Positions 36,549-46,262 are shown, counted from the first letter of the stretch. The stretch: DNA of 64,000 nucleotides from Desulfopila sp. IMCC35008 (GCF_010646885.2 NZ_CP050700.1:5276001-5340000), one strand, 5' to 3'. The notes: generated by a model not told the origin, from the sequence alone. Program-made: numbers and translations.

Positions 36549-36573
36549 GCCTGTGGAATATTTTACCACAGGC
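36549..36573 (+). terminator. Hairpin after the epimerase gene
   Basis: Perfect 8-bp stem GCCTGTGG / CCACAGGC with a 9-nt AT loop, 55 bp after the epimerase stop and 128 bp ahead of the D-aminopeptidase gene. No T-run follows. It may be a weak terminator or a processing site inside the operon. Confidence 0.35.
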
Positions 36574-36700
36574 ATATAATTGCTCTCTCGGAGTCTCGTT
36601 CCTCACTTACCGGAGGATGAAATTTTGAGCATAATGAAGATATTGGCCAAAAGGGCAGTTTCATAATTCTTCACATTTGAGAAATCCATAGAAGAGGAAA

Positions 36701-37495
36701 ATGAAAGTATACATTAGCGTCGACATGGAAGGCATCTGCGGCACAACCAGCTGGAGCGAGGTAACCAAGGGCAATGATGATTATGAAGCCGGCCGCAGAC
36801 AGATGACAGCGGAAACCGTTGCTGCCTGCATGGGTGCAAAAAAAGCTGGCGCAACCGACATCGTGGTACGTGATGCCCACGATTCCGGGCGCAATATCAT
36901 TGCCGACGAGCTACCCGAGGATGTCACGCTTATTCGTGGCTGGTCCCATCATCCCTACTGCATGATGCAGGGCCTGGACAGAACGTTTGATGCCTCGCTG
37001 ATGATTGGCTATCACAGTTATGCCGGTGGTGAGGGCAACCCTTTATCACATACCATGAACAACATCCACAACAGCTCGGTGGTGATCAACGGCAAACTTG
37101 CTTCGGAGTTCCTTATTAATTATTACATCTCCCTCCTGGAGAAAGTCCCGGTGATTTTTGTCTCCGGAGATCAGGAAATCTGCTACCACGCGAGGGAGTA
37201 TGCCCCGGACATGACAGCCGTGGCCGTGAAATCTGGAGCCGGGGATTCAACCGTCAACCTGCACCCGAAACAAGCCCTCAAAAGCATTGAGGAAGGAGCA
37301 CAAAAGGCACTTACTGATATTCCCGGTGCAGCCCAACTGCCCGATCATTTTGATGTAACCCTGAACTATAACAACCATAAAGATGCCTACAAGGCTTCGT
37401 TTTACCCGGGTGCTAAACTCTCCGAGGCGAGAGCCGTAAGCTTTAGCTCCAATGACTATTTTGAGGTTCTTCGTTTCTTCCTCTTCACCTTTTAG
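36701..37495 (+). CDS. D-aminopeptidase, peptidase family M55 (DppA type)
   Basis: A 264-residue zinc aminopeptidase that releases N-terminal D-amino acids such as D-Ala. The N-terminal metal-binding D8-x-E10 in 'ISVDMEGICGTTSW', then 'VVRDAHDSGRN', 'IGYHSYAGGEGNPLSHT' and 'VFVSGDQEIC' are the family's conserved blocks. The protein is somewhat short of the usual 270-280. GAGG lies six bases before the ATG. In Bacillus subtilis the homologous gene heads the dipeptide ABC transporter operon, a strong parallel to this layout. Confidence 0.93.
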   Translation: MKVYISVDMEGICGTTSWSEVTKGNDDYEAGRRQMTAETVAACMGAKKAGATDIVVRDAHDSGRNIIADELPEDVTLIRGWSHHPYCMMQGLDRTFDASLMIGYHSYAGGEGNPLSHTMNNIHNSSVVINGKLASEFLINYYISLLEKVPVIFVSGDQEICYHAREYAPDMTAVAVKSGAGDSTVNLHPKQALKSIEEGAQKALTDIPGAAQLPDHFDVTLNYNNHKDAYKASFYPGAKLSEARAVSFSSNDYFEVLRFFLFTF

Positions 37496-37507
37496 AGCTT
37501 CTTGATT

Positions 37508-38533
37508 ATGACACTCCAACAACGAATTACCCAACTTCATCACCAGGCCTTCACAGTTGATGCTCATTTTGATCTTTGCTATGAAGTTGCCAACATGCGG
37601 GAACGCGGTGATAAGAAGGTAATTGAAAAAACGTTCCTCAATCAATTCAGGGCTGGCAGCTTCGACCTTATCGTCTCAGCCATCTTTGTCCATAACTATT
37701 TCCTGCCGGAGATGGGGTTGCGAAAGGCGCTCGACCAGATCAGCCACCTCCATGCCGAAATAGATGAATCTCCGGGGCTGTTCCGTATTTGCCGGACATG
37801 TAAAGAAGCACGTCAGGCAAAAGAGGATGGGGAAATTGCCCTTTTCCTCTCCTTGGAGGGAGCCGATCCACTCCAGAACGATCCAGGCCTGTTACGGATT
37901 TTCTATGAACTCGGCGTAAGAGGCCTGGGGCTTGTCTGGAGCAGACGAAATGCGGTGGGCGACGGCGCGTTTTTTGCTTCCCAGCGAGAGGGACAAAAAG
38001 GCGGTTTGACCCCTTTTGGCATTGACCTGATTGAACAGGCAGAAAGACTTGGCATGTTTATCGACGTCAGCCATCTCAACGATGAGGGCTTCCTCGATGT
38101 GATGAACGTAGCGCAAAAACCTCTGATAGCATCCCACTCCAACTGCCGGGCACTTGCCCGAACCATGCGCAACCTCACCGACGACCAGATCAAATCTCTC
38201 GCCGCGAAGGGAGGTGTGATCGGTATGAACTCAGTCGATGCTTTTGTCCATGATGATGCGAAAAAGGCCACCATGGATGATTTTGTCAACCACGTGGATC
38301 ATATCGCAAACCTTGTCGGTATAGATCACGTAGGTATCGGCTTTGACATCTGCTGTGGTTTCCCTAACCACCTCAGTATGCCGGACAATGTCGAAGCAAC
38401 CGATCTGATCAGCGATCACGGACATCTTGAAGAATTCACCGAACAGTTGATCCGACACGGCTATAGTGATGAAGACATCATGAAGGTTCTCGGTGATAAT
38501 TTCATGCGGGTCTATTCCGAAACTACAGGTTGA
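37508..38533 (+). CDS. Membrane dipeptidase, peptidase family M19
   Basis: A 341-residue zinc dipeptidase of the renal dipeptidase family, which cleaves L,D- and L,L-dipeptides. The zinc ligands are in place: H20-x-D22 in 'VDAHFDLC', the bridging Glu in 'LSLEGADPL', and His in 'IDVSHLND' and 'IASHSNCRA'. 'GIDHVGIGFDICCG' near the C-terminus carries the substrate-site Asp. There is no signal peptide, so it is probably cytoplasmic. I preferred the ATG at 37508; a TTG two codons earlier is possible. It follows the D-aminopeptidase by 12 bp. Confidence 0.92.
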   Translation: MTLQQRITQLHHQAFTVDAHFDLCYEVANMRERGDKKVIEKTFLNQFRAGSFDLIVSAIFVHNYFLPEMGLRKALDQISHLHAEIDESPGLFRICRTCKEARQAKEDGEIALFLSLEGADPLQNDPGLLRIFYELGVRGLGLVWSRRNAVGDGAFFASQREGQKGGLTPFGIDLIEQAERLGMFIDVSHLNDEGFLDVMNVAQKPLIASHSNCRALARTMRNLTDDQIKSLAAKGGVIGMNSVDAFVHDDAKKATMDDFVNHVDHIANLVGIDHVGIGFDICCGFPNHLSMPDNVEATDLISDHGHLEEFTEQLIRHGYSDEDIMKVLGDNFMRVYSETTG

Positions 38534-38654
38534 CCCCATCAGGTTCTGCCCTTTTTCCTGTTTTCTGGTATAAGATTTCATGAAGGGAAAGGTACACCCC
38601 GAATTTTTCATCAGTTCATGAAAAAATCCGCACTATGGATAAAGGGAGGATGCT

Positions 38655-40508
38655 GTGCACCATCACACCAAATACAGACTACTGTTATTTTTTATCGTCC
38701 TCGTCGTTTCGGGTAGCGTCCTGCCCGCCATGGGCCAGACAGTACAACTGCCGATAACCCTCGAATATCCACTGCTGCAGAGACTCGTCACCAACAGTGC
38801 CTTCCCGGAGCCGGGTGCTCGCACCACTTTGGTCAACGAGGGCAATGGCTGTATCTATCTTGCCCTTTCGGAACCCGTTATTTCCGAGGCGAGCGGTCTT
38901 GTCCGGCTGGAGATGAAAATCACCGCCCAGGCGGGAACACCGCTCAGCGGTAGCTGCTTCGGCTCTCTGAGCTGGCAGGGCTTTCTTGTTTTATACCAAC
39001 AGCCGTACATCACCGGTGAAACCTGGCAACTCAGGTTTACCACCAACAGAACTGAACTTCTGGGCGCAAACCGAAGGCCGGAACAAATCAGCCAGATACT
39101 GTGGAACTTTATTGAACCAAGGGTCATAGCCTATCTCGATTCGTTATCCGTTGACCTGAAAGTCCCTGTCGAGGACCTTAAAAACTTCCTGCTCCCACTG
39201 TTTCCGCACCAGGTTGCCCACGACACCGAAAAGATGCTCGACTCCATGCAGCCCGGCACGATAGACATCCGGCCGGATCACATCCGGGTGGATATCCTGG
39301 CCGAAGTGGAGAAGGTTTTTGATCCGGAGAGTCAGGCAGAACCTCAATACCTGGCTGGCGCAGACCTTGAACATCTGGTGGTACTCTGGGAGAACTGGGA
39401 CTCCATGCTGACGCATGTCGTCACTCTCCTGGCCAGGGAGCTGTTGAATGCAGATGAGCGCCAGATTCTTGTCGATGTCCTTCTTCAAACCAGGCATCGG
39501 TTTGTTGAGGATCTTGCGGACAAAACCATTACCCATGATTTTGTCCGCGAACAGTTCGTCGAGGCCTGGCAGCAACTCTCTCCCATTTTCAGGAACCACC
39601 TCTACGATAAAAAAAGCAACTCCCAACTCCTCGGCTACCTGGCCTTCGTATCTTCCTCGGATGCTCTCCTGGTATTTGATAAGCTCGGCCCGACCTTCGG
39701 TCTCGAGATCAGTCGTAATGGCCTGATTCGGCTTATGCAGATGTTACAAGCTGATTCGTCACTCTTGCAGTACCCCCAGAAAACAGATCCGGAATTACAA
39801 AAACTATTTCAAACCAATCCTCAAACAGGAAATATCAAGGCACCTCTTTCAAATTCTTCAACCTTTCTGGAATCTATTTTTGAACTCTTCAGCCCGACTA
39901 CGGCTATGGCAGCCGAACTCCCTACTTTTCAGGAGATCCTGAAGTGGCAGGTACCGAAAAAAAATATCGATAGATATATTGGCCGTGTCGATTCTGTCAT
40001 CCAAAAAGCCCTGAAACAAACCATCGCCAAAACAATACCCCGCCAGCAGAAGACCATGTTTAAACAGTTGATTCCCGCCCTTGCATGGCAGGAAAGCTGT
40101 TACAGGCAGTTTGTGATCAGGGACAACAAACTCATGTACCTGCTCTCCTACAACCAGAGTTCAGTTGGCCTGATGCAGGTGAATGAAAGAGTCTGGAGGG
40201 GTATCTACAACAGGGAACGGTTGCGTTGGGATATCAACTACAACAGCAGGGCCGGATGTAAAATTGCCGCTCTCTATCTCACAAAATACGGGTTGCGCGA
40301 CCCCAAAAAGACCAGGACATTGACTCAGCCACAGATGGCGGGGCTGGTTTACGCCATGTATAATGGGGGGCCGTCACAGTACTCAAAATACCTGGCTCGA
40401 TTAAAGAACAAGGACTTTTACCAGAGCGACACTCTTTTTAATCAGAAATATAAATGGGTGGTTTCTGACCAGGACAAGATGCTCTCAAAGTGTTTAACCG
40501 GAAGCTGA
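38655..40508 (+). CDS. Lytic transglycosylase with long N-terminal region
   Basis: A 617-residue exported protein that starts at GTG (38655) behind AGGGAGG. Signal peptide 'LLLFFIVLVVSGSVLPAMG' (in parts). The C-terminal ~150 residues are an SLT domain: the catalytic Glu is E480 in 'ALAWQESCYRQF', with 'SVGLMQVNERVWRGIY' and 'VYAMYNGGPSQY' completing the fold. It cleaves the murein glycan strand to 1,6-anhydro products. The first ~400 residues match nothing I recognise; they are mostly helical with a beta-rich start. The position after two D-peptidases suggests a role in peptidoglycan turnover that feeds the peptide transporter. Confidence 0.88.
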   Translation: MHHHTKYRLLLFFIVLVVSGSVLPAMGQTVQLPITLEYPLLQRLVTNSAFPEPGARTTLVNEGNGCIYLALSEPVISEASGLVRLEMKITAQAGTPLSGSCFGSLSWQGFLVLYQQPYITGETWQLRFTTNRTELLGANRRPEQISQILWNFIEPRVIAYLDSLSVDLKVPVEDLKNFLLPLFPHQVAHDTEKMLDSMQPGTIDIRPDHIRVDILAEVEKVFDPESQAEPQYLAGADLEHLVVLWENWDSMLTHVVTLLARELLNADERQILVDVLLQTRHRFVEDLADKTITHDFVREQFVEAWQQLSPIFRNHLYDKKSNSQLLGYLAFVSSSDALLVFDKLGPTFGLEISRNGLIRLMQMLQADSSLLQYPQKTDPELQKLFQTNPQTGNIKAPLSNSSTFLESIFELFSPTTAMAAELPTFQEILKWQVPKKNIDRYIGRVDSVIQKALKQTIAKTIPRQQKTMFKQLIPALAWQESCYRQFVIRDNKLMYLLSYNQSSVGLMQVNERVWRGIYNRERLRWDINYNSRAGCKIAALYLTKYGLRDPKKTRTLTQPQMAGLVYAMYNGGPSQYSKYLARLKNKDFYQSDTLFNQKYKWVVSDQDKMLSKCLTGS

Positions 40509-40555
40509 TCCAGAACGAGTAAACAATCCCGGATATACTCTAAAAAGGAAGGACA

Positions 40556-40999
40556 ATGAAATATTCAGAAGCGAAACAGGGCAGGGTTTTCGTCATTCGG
40601 CTGGAAGATGGAGAAATCGTCCATGAAGTACTGGAACAATTTGCGATCGATCATGATATCAATGCAGCCTCACTCACAGTCGTTGGCGGTGCCGATGATG
40701 GCAGCCGTCTCGTGGTTGGCCCCAGAGAAGATCGGGGTTTACCGCTTCAGCCAATGAAATTACAGCTTGAGCATGCCCATGAGATAACCGGTACCGGAAC
40801 TCTGTTTCGGGACGACAAAGGCGTACCACTTCTGCATATGCATATGAGCTGCGGTAGAAAGGAACACACCGTTACCGGCTGCATCCGGGAGGGAGTAAAG
40901 GTCTGGCATGTGATGGAGGTTGTACTGTTTGAGCTGGTGGACTGCTCTGCCAAACGCCTGGTAGAGGAACCGCTGGGGCTGAAGCTACTGAGCCCCTGA
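40556..40999 (+). CDS. PPC/DUF296-domain protein
   Basis: A 147-residue single-domain protein of the PCC/PPC family (also found in plant AT-hook proteins). Marks are 'RVFVIRLEDGEIVHEVLEQFA', 'SLTVVGGADDGSRLVVG' and the metal-binding-like 'HMHMSCGRKEHTVTGCIREG' (in parts). The bacterial proteins form trimers of unknown function. The ribosome site AAAGGAAGG is good. It ends 26 bp before a REP-like palindrome and is convergent with the helicase gene. Confidence 0.85.
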   Translation: MKYSEAKQGRVFVIRLEDGEIVHEVLEQFAIDHDINAASLTVVGGADDGSRLVVGPREDRGLPLQPMKLQLEHAHEITGTGTLFRDDKGVPLLHMHMSCGRKEHTVTGCIREGVKVWHVMEVVLFELVDCSAKRLVEEPLGLKLLSP

Positions 41000-41024
41000 T
41001 TGCAGAAAGTGGCACTAGGCACGC

Positions 41025-41048
41025 GGGGTCAGACTTAAGCCTGACCCC
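41025..41048. repeat. REP-like palindrome, copy 2
   Basis: The 24-bp element with one changed base (arm GGGGTCAGACTT, other arm AAGCCTGACCCC), between convergent genes ending at 40999 and 41075. Possibly doubles as a transcript end. Confidence 0.8.
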
Positions 41049-41074
41049 GGACTAACCTACCGAATTCAGTCACA

Positions 41075-42835
41075 TTAAACAGCGGAAGCGGTTCGTGGTT
41101 TACGGCTCGTCTTCGGATTAGACCGTCTCGGCTTACCACCGTTTTTACGGTTACCGAACCTCTCACTGCCGGAGCTTTTCTCACCTTCACGGCTGAGTTT
41201 CATCATCCTGCCGTTGATCCGGGCGTTATGCAGCACCTTCATGAGCTGACGCGGCATTCCCGCAGGGAGATCAACCGTGCTGTACTCGTCATATATTGAG
41301 ATCCTGCCAATATACTCACTGTCCATATCCACTTCATTGGCGATGGCACCAACTATATTACCCGGTTTGACCCCGTGTGATTCACCAACGGCAATGCGGT
41401 ACCGTTCCATTCCTTCATCGGATCGACCGGAACTCCTGCGGTTGTTGCGCCCACCAACCGGTTGTTTCCTCTCTCTCTTCTCACGCCGCTCATACTTCTT
41501 TTCTTCAAGCAGCATAGGACTGTTTCCCTGGACGAGTTTTGCAAGTGCCGCTGCGACCTGCTCCACAGACGCCTCTGTCTCACTGCAGTAATCACGAATG
41601 AGGTCGTCAAAAAACGAACAATCCTCAGTAAGGGTCTTGGTTATCCGGCTTTTATAAGCCTCTATCCGCTTTTTATTCACCTCGTTAACTGACGGCATAT
41701 GCATCATCTCTATCTTGCGGCGTGAAGCCCTTTCGATAGACTTGAGCATCGACTTTTCCCGCGGTGCAAGAAGCAGTATGGCCTCTCCGGTCCGTCCGGC
41801 CCTGCCGGTCCTGCCAATACGATGAATATAGGACTCGGTGTCAAAAGGAATATCGAAATTGATGACATGACTGACCCGCTCGACATCAAGCCCCCGTGCC
41901 GCCACATCGGTTGCTACCAGGATATCTATCTTGCCGGATTTCAGTTGCTCAACCGTGCGTAAACGCTGGTTCTGGGGGATATCCCCATTCAGCGGTGCTG
42001 CCTGATAACCGAGCTCGGTTAGAAACTCAGCCAATTCGACAGTCTGCATCTTGGTTCGAACAAAAGTCAGAACACCATCCGTTTCAGACACTTCCAGTAT
42101 TCTACCCAGGGCTTCCTTCTTGGCGTTCATGCCATTGGTGATAAGAAATTTCTGGTTAATGGTCGAAGCGGTGGCAGTCTTGCTGCGGATAGTAATCTCC
42201 ACCGGATCATGCAGGTGGGTTGCGGCAATCCTTCTAATAGATGAAGGCATGGTTGCGGAGAACAGTGCGATCTGTTTCTGTTGCGGTGCCTGCTCCAGTA
42301 TCCATTCCACATCTTCGAGAAAACCCATCTTGAGCATCTCGTCAGCTTCATCCAGGATAAAAGATTGTATCGTATCGAGCTTGAGACTGCCCCTACGGAT
42401 ATGATCCATTACTCTGCCAGGCGTCCCCACTACAATGTTTACACCTTTACTCAGCTGACGCAGCTGGCCGCTGTATTCTTCACCGCCGTAAATAGCCAGG
42501 ACTTTCAGATTATTTATATAGGTCCCGTATTTTTTGAAGGAATCGGCAACCTGCAGGGCTAGCTCCCTGGTCGGGGCCAACACCAGAATCTGGGGACTTG
42601 CTTTTTTCTTCTGTCGGAGGCCATTCAAAAGCGGCAGGGCAAAAGCTGCTGTTTTACCCGTGCCGGTCTGGGCCTGCCCGATAACATCACGTCCTTCCAT
42701 AACAGAAGGGATCATCTGGGTCTGGATAGGGGTCGGCTCTGTATAGCCGGACTGGTCAATTGCTTTCAATATTGGTTGAGACAACCCGAAATCGGAAAAG
42801 TCCTCGGGCATAACAGACAGATAGTCTTTAGACAT
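41075..42835 (-). CDS. deaD: ATP-dependent DEAD-box RNA helicase, DeaD/CsdA type
   Basis: A 586-residue RNA helicase with Q motif 'FGLSQPILKAIDQSGYTEPTPIQ' (in parts), motif I 'AQTGTGKT', motif Ia 'PTRELALQ', motif II 'LDEADEM', motif III 'SATMP', motif V 'ATDVAARGLD' and motif VI 'HRIGRTGRAG'. A DbpA-type RNA-binding domain lies at about 475-550 ('YRIAVGESHGVKPGNIVGAIAN', in parts), followed by a basic tail of Arg, Lys and Gly. Such enzymes help ribosome assembly and mRNA decay, often in the cold. The start at 42835 is chosen for AGGATTATC; a longer form from 42862 has a poorly spaced site. Confidence 0.93.
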   Translation of the reverse strand: MSKDYLSVMPEDFSDFGLSQPILKAIDQSGYTEPTPIQTQMIPSVMEGRDVIGQAQTGTGKTAAFALPLLNGLRQKKKASPQILVLAPTRELALQVADSFKKYGTYINNLKVLAIYGGEEYSGQLRQLSKGVNIVVGTPGRVMDHIRRGSLKLDTIQSFILDEADEMLKMGFLEDVEWILEQAPQQKQIALFSATMPSSIRRIAATHLHDPVEITIRSKTATASTINQKFLITNGMNAKKEALGRILEVSETDGVLTFVRTKMQTVELAEFLTELGYQAAPLNGDIPQNQRLRTVEQLKSGKIDILVATDVAARGLDVERVSHVINFDIPFDTESYIHRIGRTGRAGRTGEAILLLAPREKSMLKSIERASRRKIEMMHMPSVNEVNKKRIEAYKSRITKTLTEDCSFFDDLIRDYCSETEASVEQVAAALAKLVQGNSPMLLEEKKYERREKRERKQPVGGRNNRRSSGRSDEGMERYRIAVGESHGVKPGNIVGAIANEVDMDSEYIGRISIYDEYSTVDLPAGMPRQLMKVLHNARINGRMMKLSREGEKSSGSERFGNRKNGGKPRRSNPKTSRKPRTASAV

Positions 42836-43099
42836 GATAATCCTGTGTTTTGTAGAGTTCATCCCTGGAGAATGAAGAGGGTAACATCATCAACTTGGGA
42901 AATAATCGGCGATCGCGTATGCGATATCAGCAGATCCTTCTGCTTCTTTCTCCGCCGTCAAGTGTCACCCCAGCTCTCAACAAAACCCATTACATCATCA
43001 AATACTGGTCCGACACGCACATAAAAAACGCGAAAACTTACCAGGTATTCGCGCTTTCTGCAAGGCTTAATAGAAATAATAGATAAAAAATCGCCCGTA

Positions 43100-44830
43100 T
43101 TAAATCCTGAATTTTCCGACCATCTCGTTCAATTGTCTTGAGAGGTCGAGTAACTCGGCGGCACTGCCATTCACTTTTGCAGACTCGTTGCTCATATCAT
43201 CAGCAACACCATCCACCTCCATTATAGAGTTGGCAATTTCGCCGGCAACTGTTGAATTATCGGCCACCCTTTCATTCACCTCGGCAATACCCTGGGCCGC
43301 CTGGGTGACGTTGCTGGAGATCTCCTGGGTAGTCACCGCCTGTTCCTCAACGGCAGTGGCGATCGTTGCAACAATATCATTTACGGTATGTATAACCGCA
43401 GTGATTTGCTCGATTTCCTGGACCGTGGTGTCAGTTGTTTTCTGCATTCCCTGGATCCTGGTATTAATATCCTGGGTCGCATCAGCCGTCTGTTTCGCCA
43501 ACTCCTTGATCTCGTTAGCGACAACGGCAAAACCCTTGCCAGCTTCACCGGCACGGGCGGCCTCGATTGTGGCATTTAGGGCCAACAGGTTGGTCTGCTC
43601 CGAGATTTCAGTGATAACTTCTGTAACCTGACTGATTTCCTGGGCGGCACTCCCCAGTTCATCAACCTGGGATGAGGCCACTTTCGCTTTCTGTACCGCC
43701 TCACCGGTTACGACCCTGGCCTGTTCAGAATTCTGGGCAATTTCATTAACCGTGGAGGTCATCTCTTCAGTGGCTGCAGCAACCATATTGACATTGGTGG
43801 CCGCCTCCTCACTGGCTGCAGCAACAGAATTCATCTGATCACTGAGTTGGTTTGCCGCCTCAGAGGTGCGCCTTGATTTCTCAGACATTTGACCCGCCCC
43901 GGAAGAAACCGAGGTGGCGACATTGGACATATCCGTAGAAGACGTGTTCAGCACCCTTGCATTATCTGATATATCCTTAACAAGTTTCTGCATACGCTCA
44001 ATAAAACGATTAAAAACATTGGCCAATATTCCCAGTTCGTCCCGGCTTCGCAGATCAAGCCTTTTGGTAAGATCACCCTCTCCCTCGACCAGATCGGTAA
44101 CCATAGCCGTCAACGCTTTTAAGGGTCTGATAGCCAATAGGTTCAGAATTATGATAATAGCGGCAATAAGAAGGGCTACAACCAGCACGGCGATTCCTAC
44201 CTGCGTCCCCATTGCCGTCTGCATCGATTGATCGACTCGCTCTTCAAAGGCCTGAATACTGGCCCTATTCTCCTCCTTATCCTTCGCCATTGCCTCAACG
44301 ACGACCTGATCGCTATAAAAGATGGTTACCGTGCCAACTTTCTCTTTCTTGACAAAACTCTCCGCACTCACAGAAAGATCGCGGTTTAATTGTAAATCTT
44401 TTGGGAGGGCGTCGCCATTTTGCACTTCGCCTTCCCGCCATACGGCAGCAAATGGCTCATCAACATCATCGAGGACTTCCACCGCCGCAATGGCGGGTAA
44501 CCGCATGTAGCCAATCAGCATACGCTCAACAGAGGCCGTATCGAAATCATAGAGCAGGGTCGAAACAGACCCGGCGAGCATCTCAATAGTGTTATTAACC
44601 ATCTGTTTCAGTTCATCCTGTCGCACCTTGCCCTGATTGTCGATGATAGACTCTACCTCCTGGCTGTACTGGTCAAAAATCGTTTTGACCAGCCGATCTT
44701 CGAGCACGTATGAAACACCGGTATTGAGTCCAAGAAGAATGAGGATCAGTACTCCACACCAAGTGGCAGTCTTAAAGGCAATACTGAATGATCGGGATTC
44801 GTCTTTTTTTGCTGACACAGTAGCTGACAT
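43100..44830 (-). CDS. Methyl-accepting chemotaxis protein
   Basis: A 576-residue chemoreceptor. It has an N-terminal membrane helix ('WCGVLILILLGLNTGVSYVL'), a periplasmic sensor of about 150 residues, a second helix ('IAVLVVALLIAAIIIILNLLAI', in parts), HAMP ('RPLKALTAMVTDLVEGEGDLTKRL', in parts) and the long signalling coiled coil with the hairpin tip 'QTNLLALNATIEAARAGEAGKGFAVVA' (in parts). The start at 44830 follows GGAG; an in-frame TTG upstream was rejected. Ligand unknown and no che genes are nearby. Confidence 0.94.
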   Translation of the reverse strand: MSATVSAKKDESRSFSIAFKTATWCGVLILILLGLNTGVSYVLEDRLVKTIFDQYSQEVESIIDNQGKVRQDELKQMVNNTIEMLAGSVSTLLYDFDTASVERMLIGYMRLPAIAAVEVLDDVDEPFAAVWREGEVQNGDALPKDLQLNRDLSVSAESFVKKEKVGTVTIFYSDQVVVEAMAKDKEENRASIQAFEERVDQSMQTAMGTQVGIAVLVVALLIAAIIIILNLLAIRPLKALTAMVTDLVEGEGDLTKRLDLRSRDELGILANVFNRFIERMQKLVKDISDNARVLNTSSTDMSNVATSVSSGAGQMSEKSRRTSEAANQLSDQMNSVAAASEEAATNVNMVAAATEEMTSTVNEIAQNSEQARVVTGEAVQKAKVASSQVDELGSAAQEISQVTEVITEISEQTNLLALNATIEAARAGEAGKGFAVVANEIKELAKQTADATQDINTRIQGMQKTTDTTVQEIEQITAVIHTVNDIVATIATAVEEQAVTTQEISSNVTQAAQGIAEVNERVADNSTVAGEIANSIMEVDGVADDMSNESAKVNGSAAELLDLSRQLNEMVGKFRI

Positions 44831-45325
44831 ATTATTGCTTCTCCGTTTCAATAATGATCTTAGTCCTTAAAACACTATAGCATCGATAGTACCTGCATTT
44901 CAGATGAACAACAAACCACAAAATTCATAGTTTACTAAAAGATTACCTCGTCTTCTCCACCTGATACAGCACACTATAAATCGTCGTGATAAACAACAGA
45001 GCTAGAGGGGGACCAAAAAGCAAGTTAACCATAACAACTCTCGCCGTCGGCGCCACATGAGCCCGTCGACCAAGCAGGAGGCTCAGCAAACACACTAATT
45101 ACGAGTAACCTGAATTGATCATAAGATGCTGGATGGCGCAAAACGACTTCACATATAATTAAAATGTATATAACGCATAAAAATAAGTGCAATCAACTCA
45201 ACAACATATACGTTTACGTAAACTAGATATTGCACAACTATCTATTATAATGTACTTATCTGGAATTAGCATTTCCCTAGAAACGTTCCCATCACATCGG
45301 ATTCAAACTGAAAGGAGCTTGCGAC
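44831..45325. other. 495-bp AT-rich intergenic region before the DegV gene
   Basis: No convincing coding sequence. A TATAAT box lies at 45246-45251, about 75 bp before the DegV ATG, but I see no matching -35 hexamer at normal spacing. The first 200 bases include the promoter side of the chemoreceptor gene. Confidence 0.5.
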
Positions 45326-46249
45326 ATGAGTCAAGACCTGAACGTCGGGCAAACACCCATCCAACTCATAACAGATAGTGCTTCTGACATCCCTGAAGAT
45401 ATGGCACGAAAGAGAAATATCACCATTGTACCGCTCACAGTCAGTGTCAATGGTCAGGAATACCAGGATGGTGTGAGCATCACTCCGCCCAGGTTTTACT
45501 CCATGATGGCGAAGAAAGGGGCATTGCCCGTCACTTCACCTCCTGCCCCCGAAACTTTTCACGAAATTTTCAACGGGCATATCGGCCAAAGAGATATTCT
45601 TGGTATTTTTATCTCACGGAAGATGAGCAACACCTTTGATGTGGCCAGCCAGACGAAAATGAATAATTACAACACCTATCTCAAACAGCGCATGGCACAT
45701 CCGCAAGTAAACAAGAAAATGCAGATCGAGCTCATTGACAGCCGTCTTGTCTCCATGGGGGCAACGCTGCTGGTGCTTGAAGCGGCAGATAAAATTGAGG
45801 CGGGTTGGCCACTGGATAAGATCAAGGATCTTATCAACCAGCGAATCAACGATGTGAAGGTGTTTTTTATGGTCGACAATCTCGACCACCTGGTCCGTGG
45901 TGGTAGGATTGGCCGGGGTTCCGCTCTATTTGGAAAATTACTGGGATTCAAGCCGATTCTCGGTATGGCAGGCGGTGGCGTGGATGCCAAAAGCAAATCG
46001 TTCGGCGGAAAAAGGGCCCAGGGGAAACTTATTGAGTACATGAAGAATGATCTGGGCGGAACATCTCAACCGGTCCGTATTGGCATCTGCCACGCGGGCG
46101 CACCGGAAAAGGCCACCACGGTCAGGAATCTGGTGCAGGAGGCCTTCCCAAATCAAGAGCATTATACGACATATTTCGGTCCCACCGTGGGGGCCCACAC
46201 AGGACCGGGAGCCGTTGGTGTTGCCTGGCTCCCGTATCAGGAAGAGTGA
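45326..46249 (+). CDS. DegV-family fatty-acid-binding protein
   Basis: A 307-residue DegV protein, the fatty-acid carrier (FakB-like) fold. Family marks: 'LITDSASDIPEDMARKRNI', 'VPLTVSVNGQEYQDGVSI', the Ser/Thr motif 'LPVTSPPAPETFHEIF' (where most members have TSQPS), 'DNLDHLVRGGRIG' and 'YFGPTVGAHTGPGAVGVAW' (in parts), the last being diagnostic. The 'SPP' variant is notable because this Ser/Thr motif contacts the lipid carboxyl. It starts behind AAAGGAGC. No kinase (FakA) gene is adjacent. Confidence 0.9.
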   Translation: MSQDLNVGQTPIQLITDSASDIPEDMARKRNITIVPLTVSVNGQEYQDGVSITPPRFYSMMAKKGALPVTSPPAPETFHEIFNGHIGQRDILGIFISRKMSNTFDVASQTKMNNYNTYLKQRMAHPQVNKKMQIELIDSRLVSMGATLLVLEAADKIEAGWPLDKIKDLINQRINDVKVFFMVDNLDHLVRGGRIGRGSALFGKLLGFKPILGMAGGGVDAKSKSFGGKRAQGKLIEYMKNDLGGTSQPVRIGICHAGAPEKATTVRNLVQEAFPNQEHYTTYFGPTVGAHTGPGAVGVAWLPYQEE

Positions 46250-46262
46250 GGAAGGAAACGGC

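Noticed and set aside
45187..45378. 63-codon frame ahead of the DegV gene
   Set aside because: Overlaps the DegV start out of frame and has no ribosome site.
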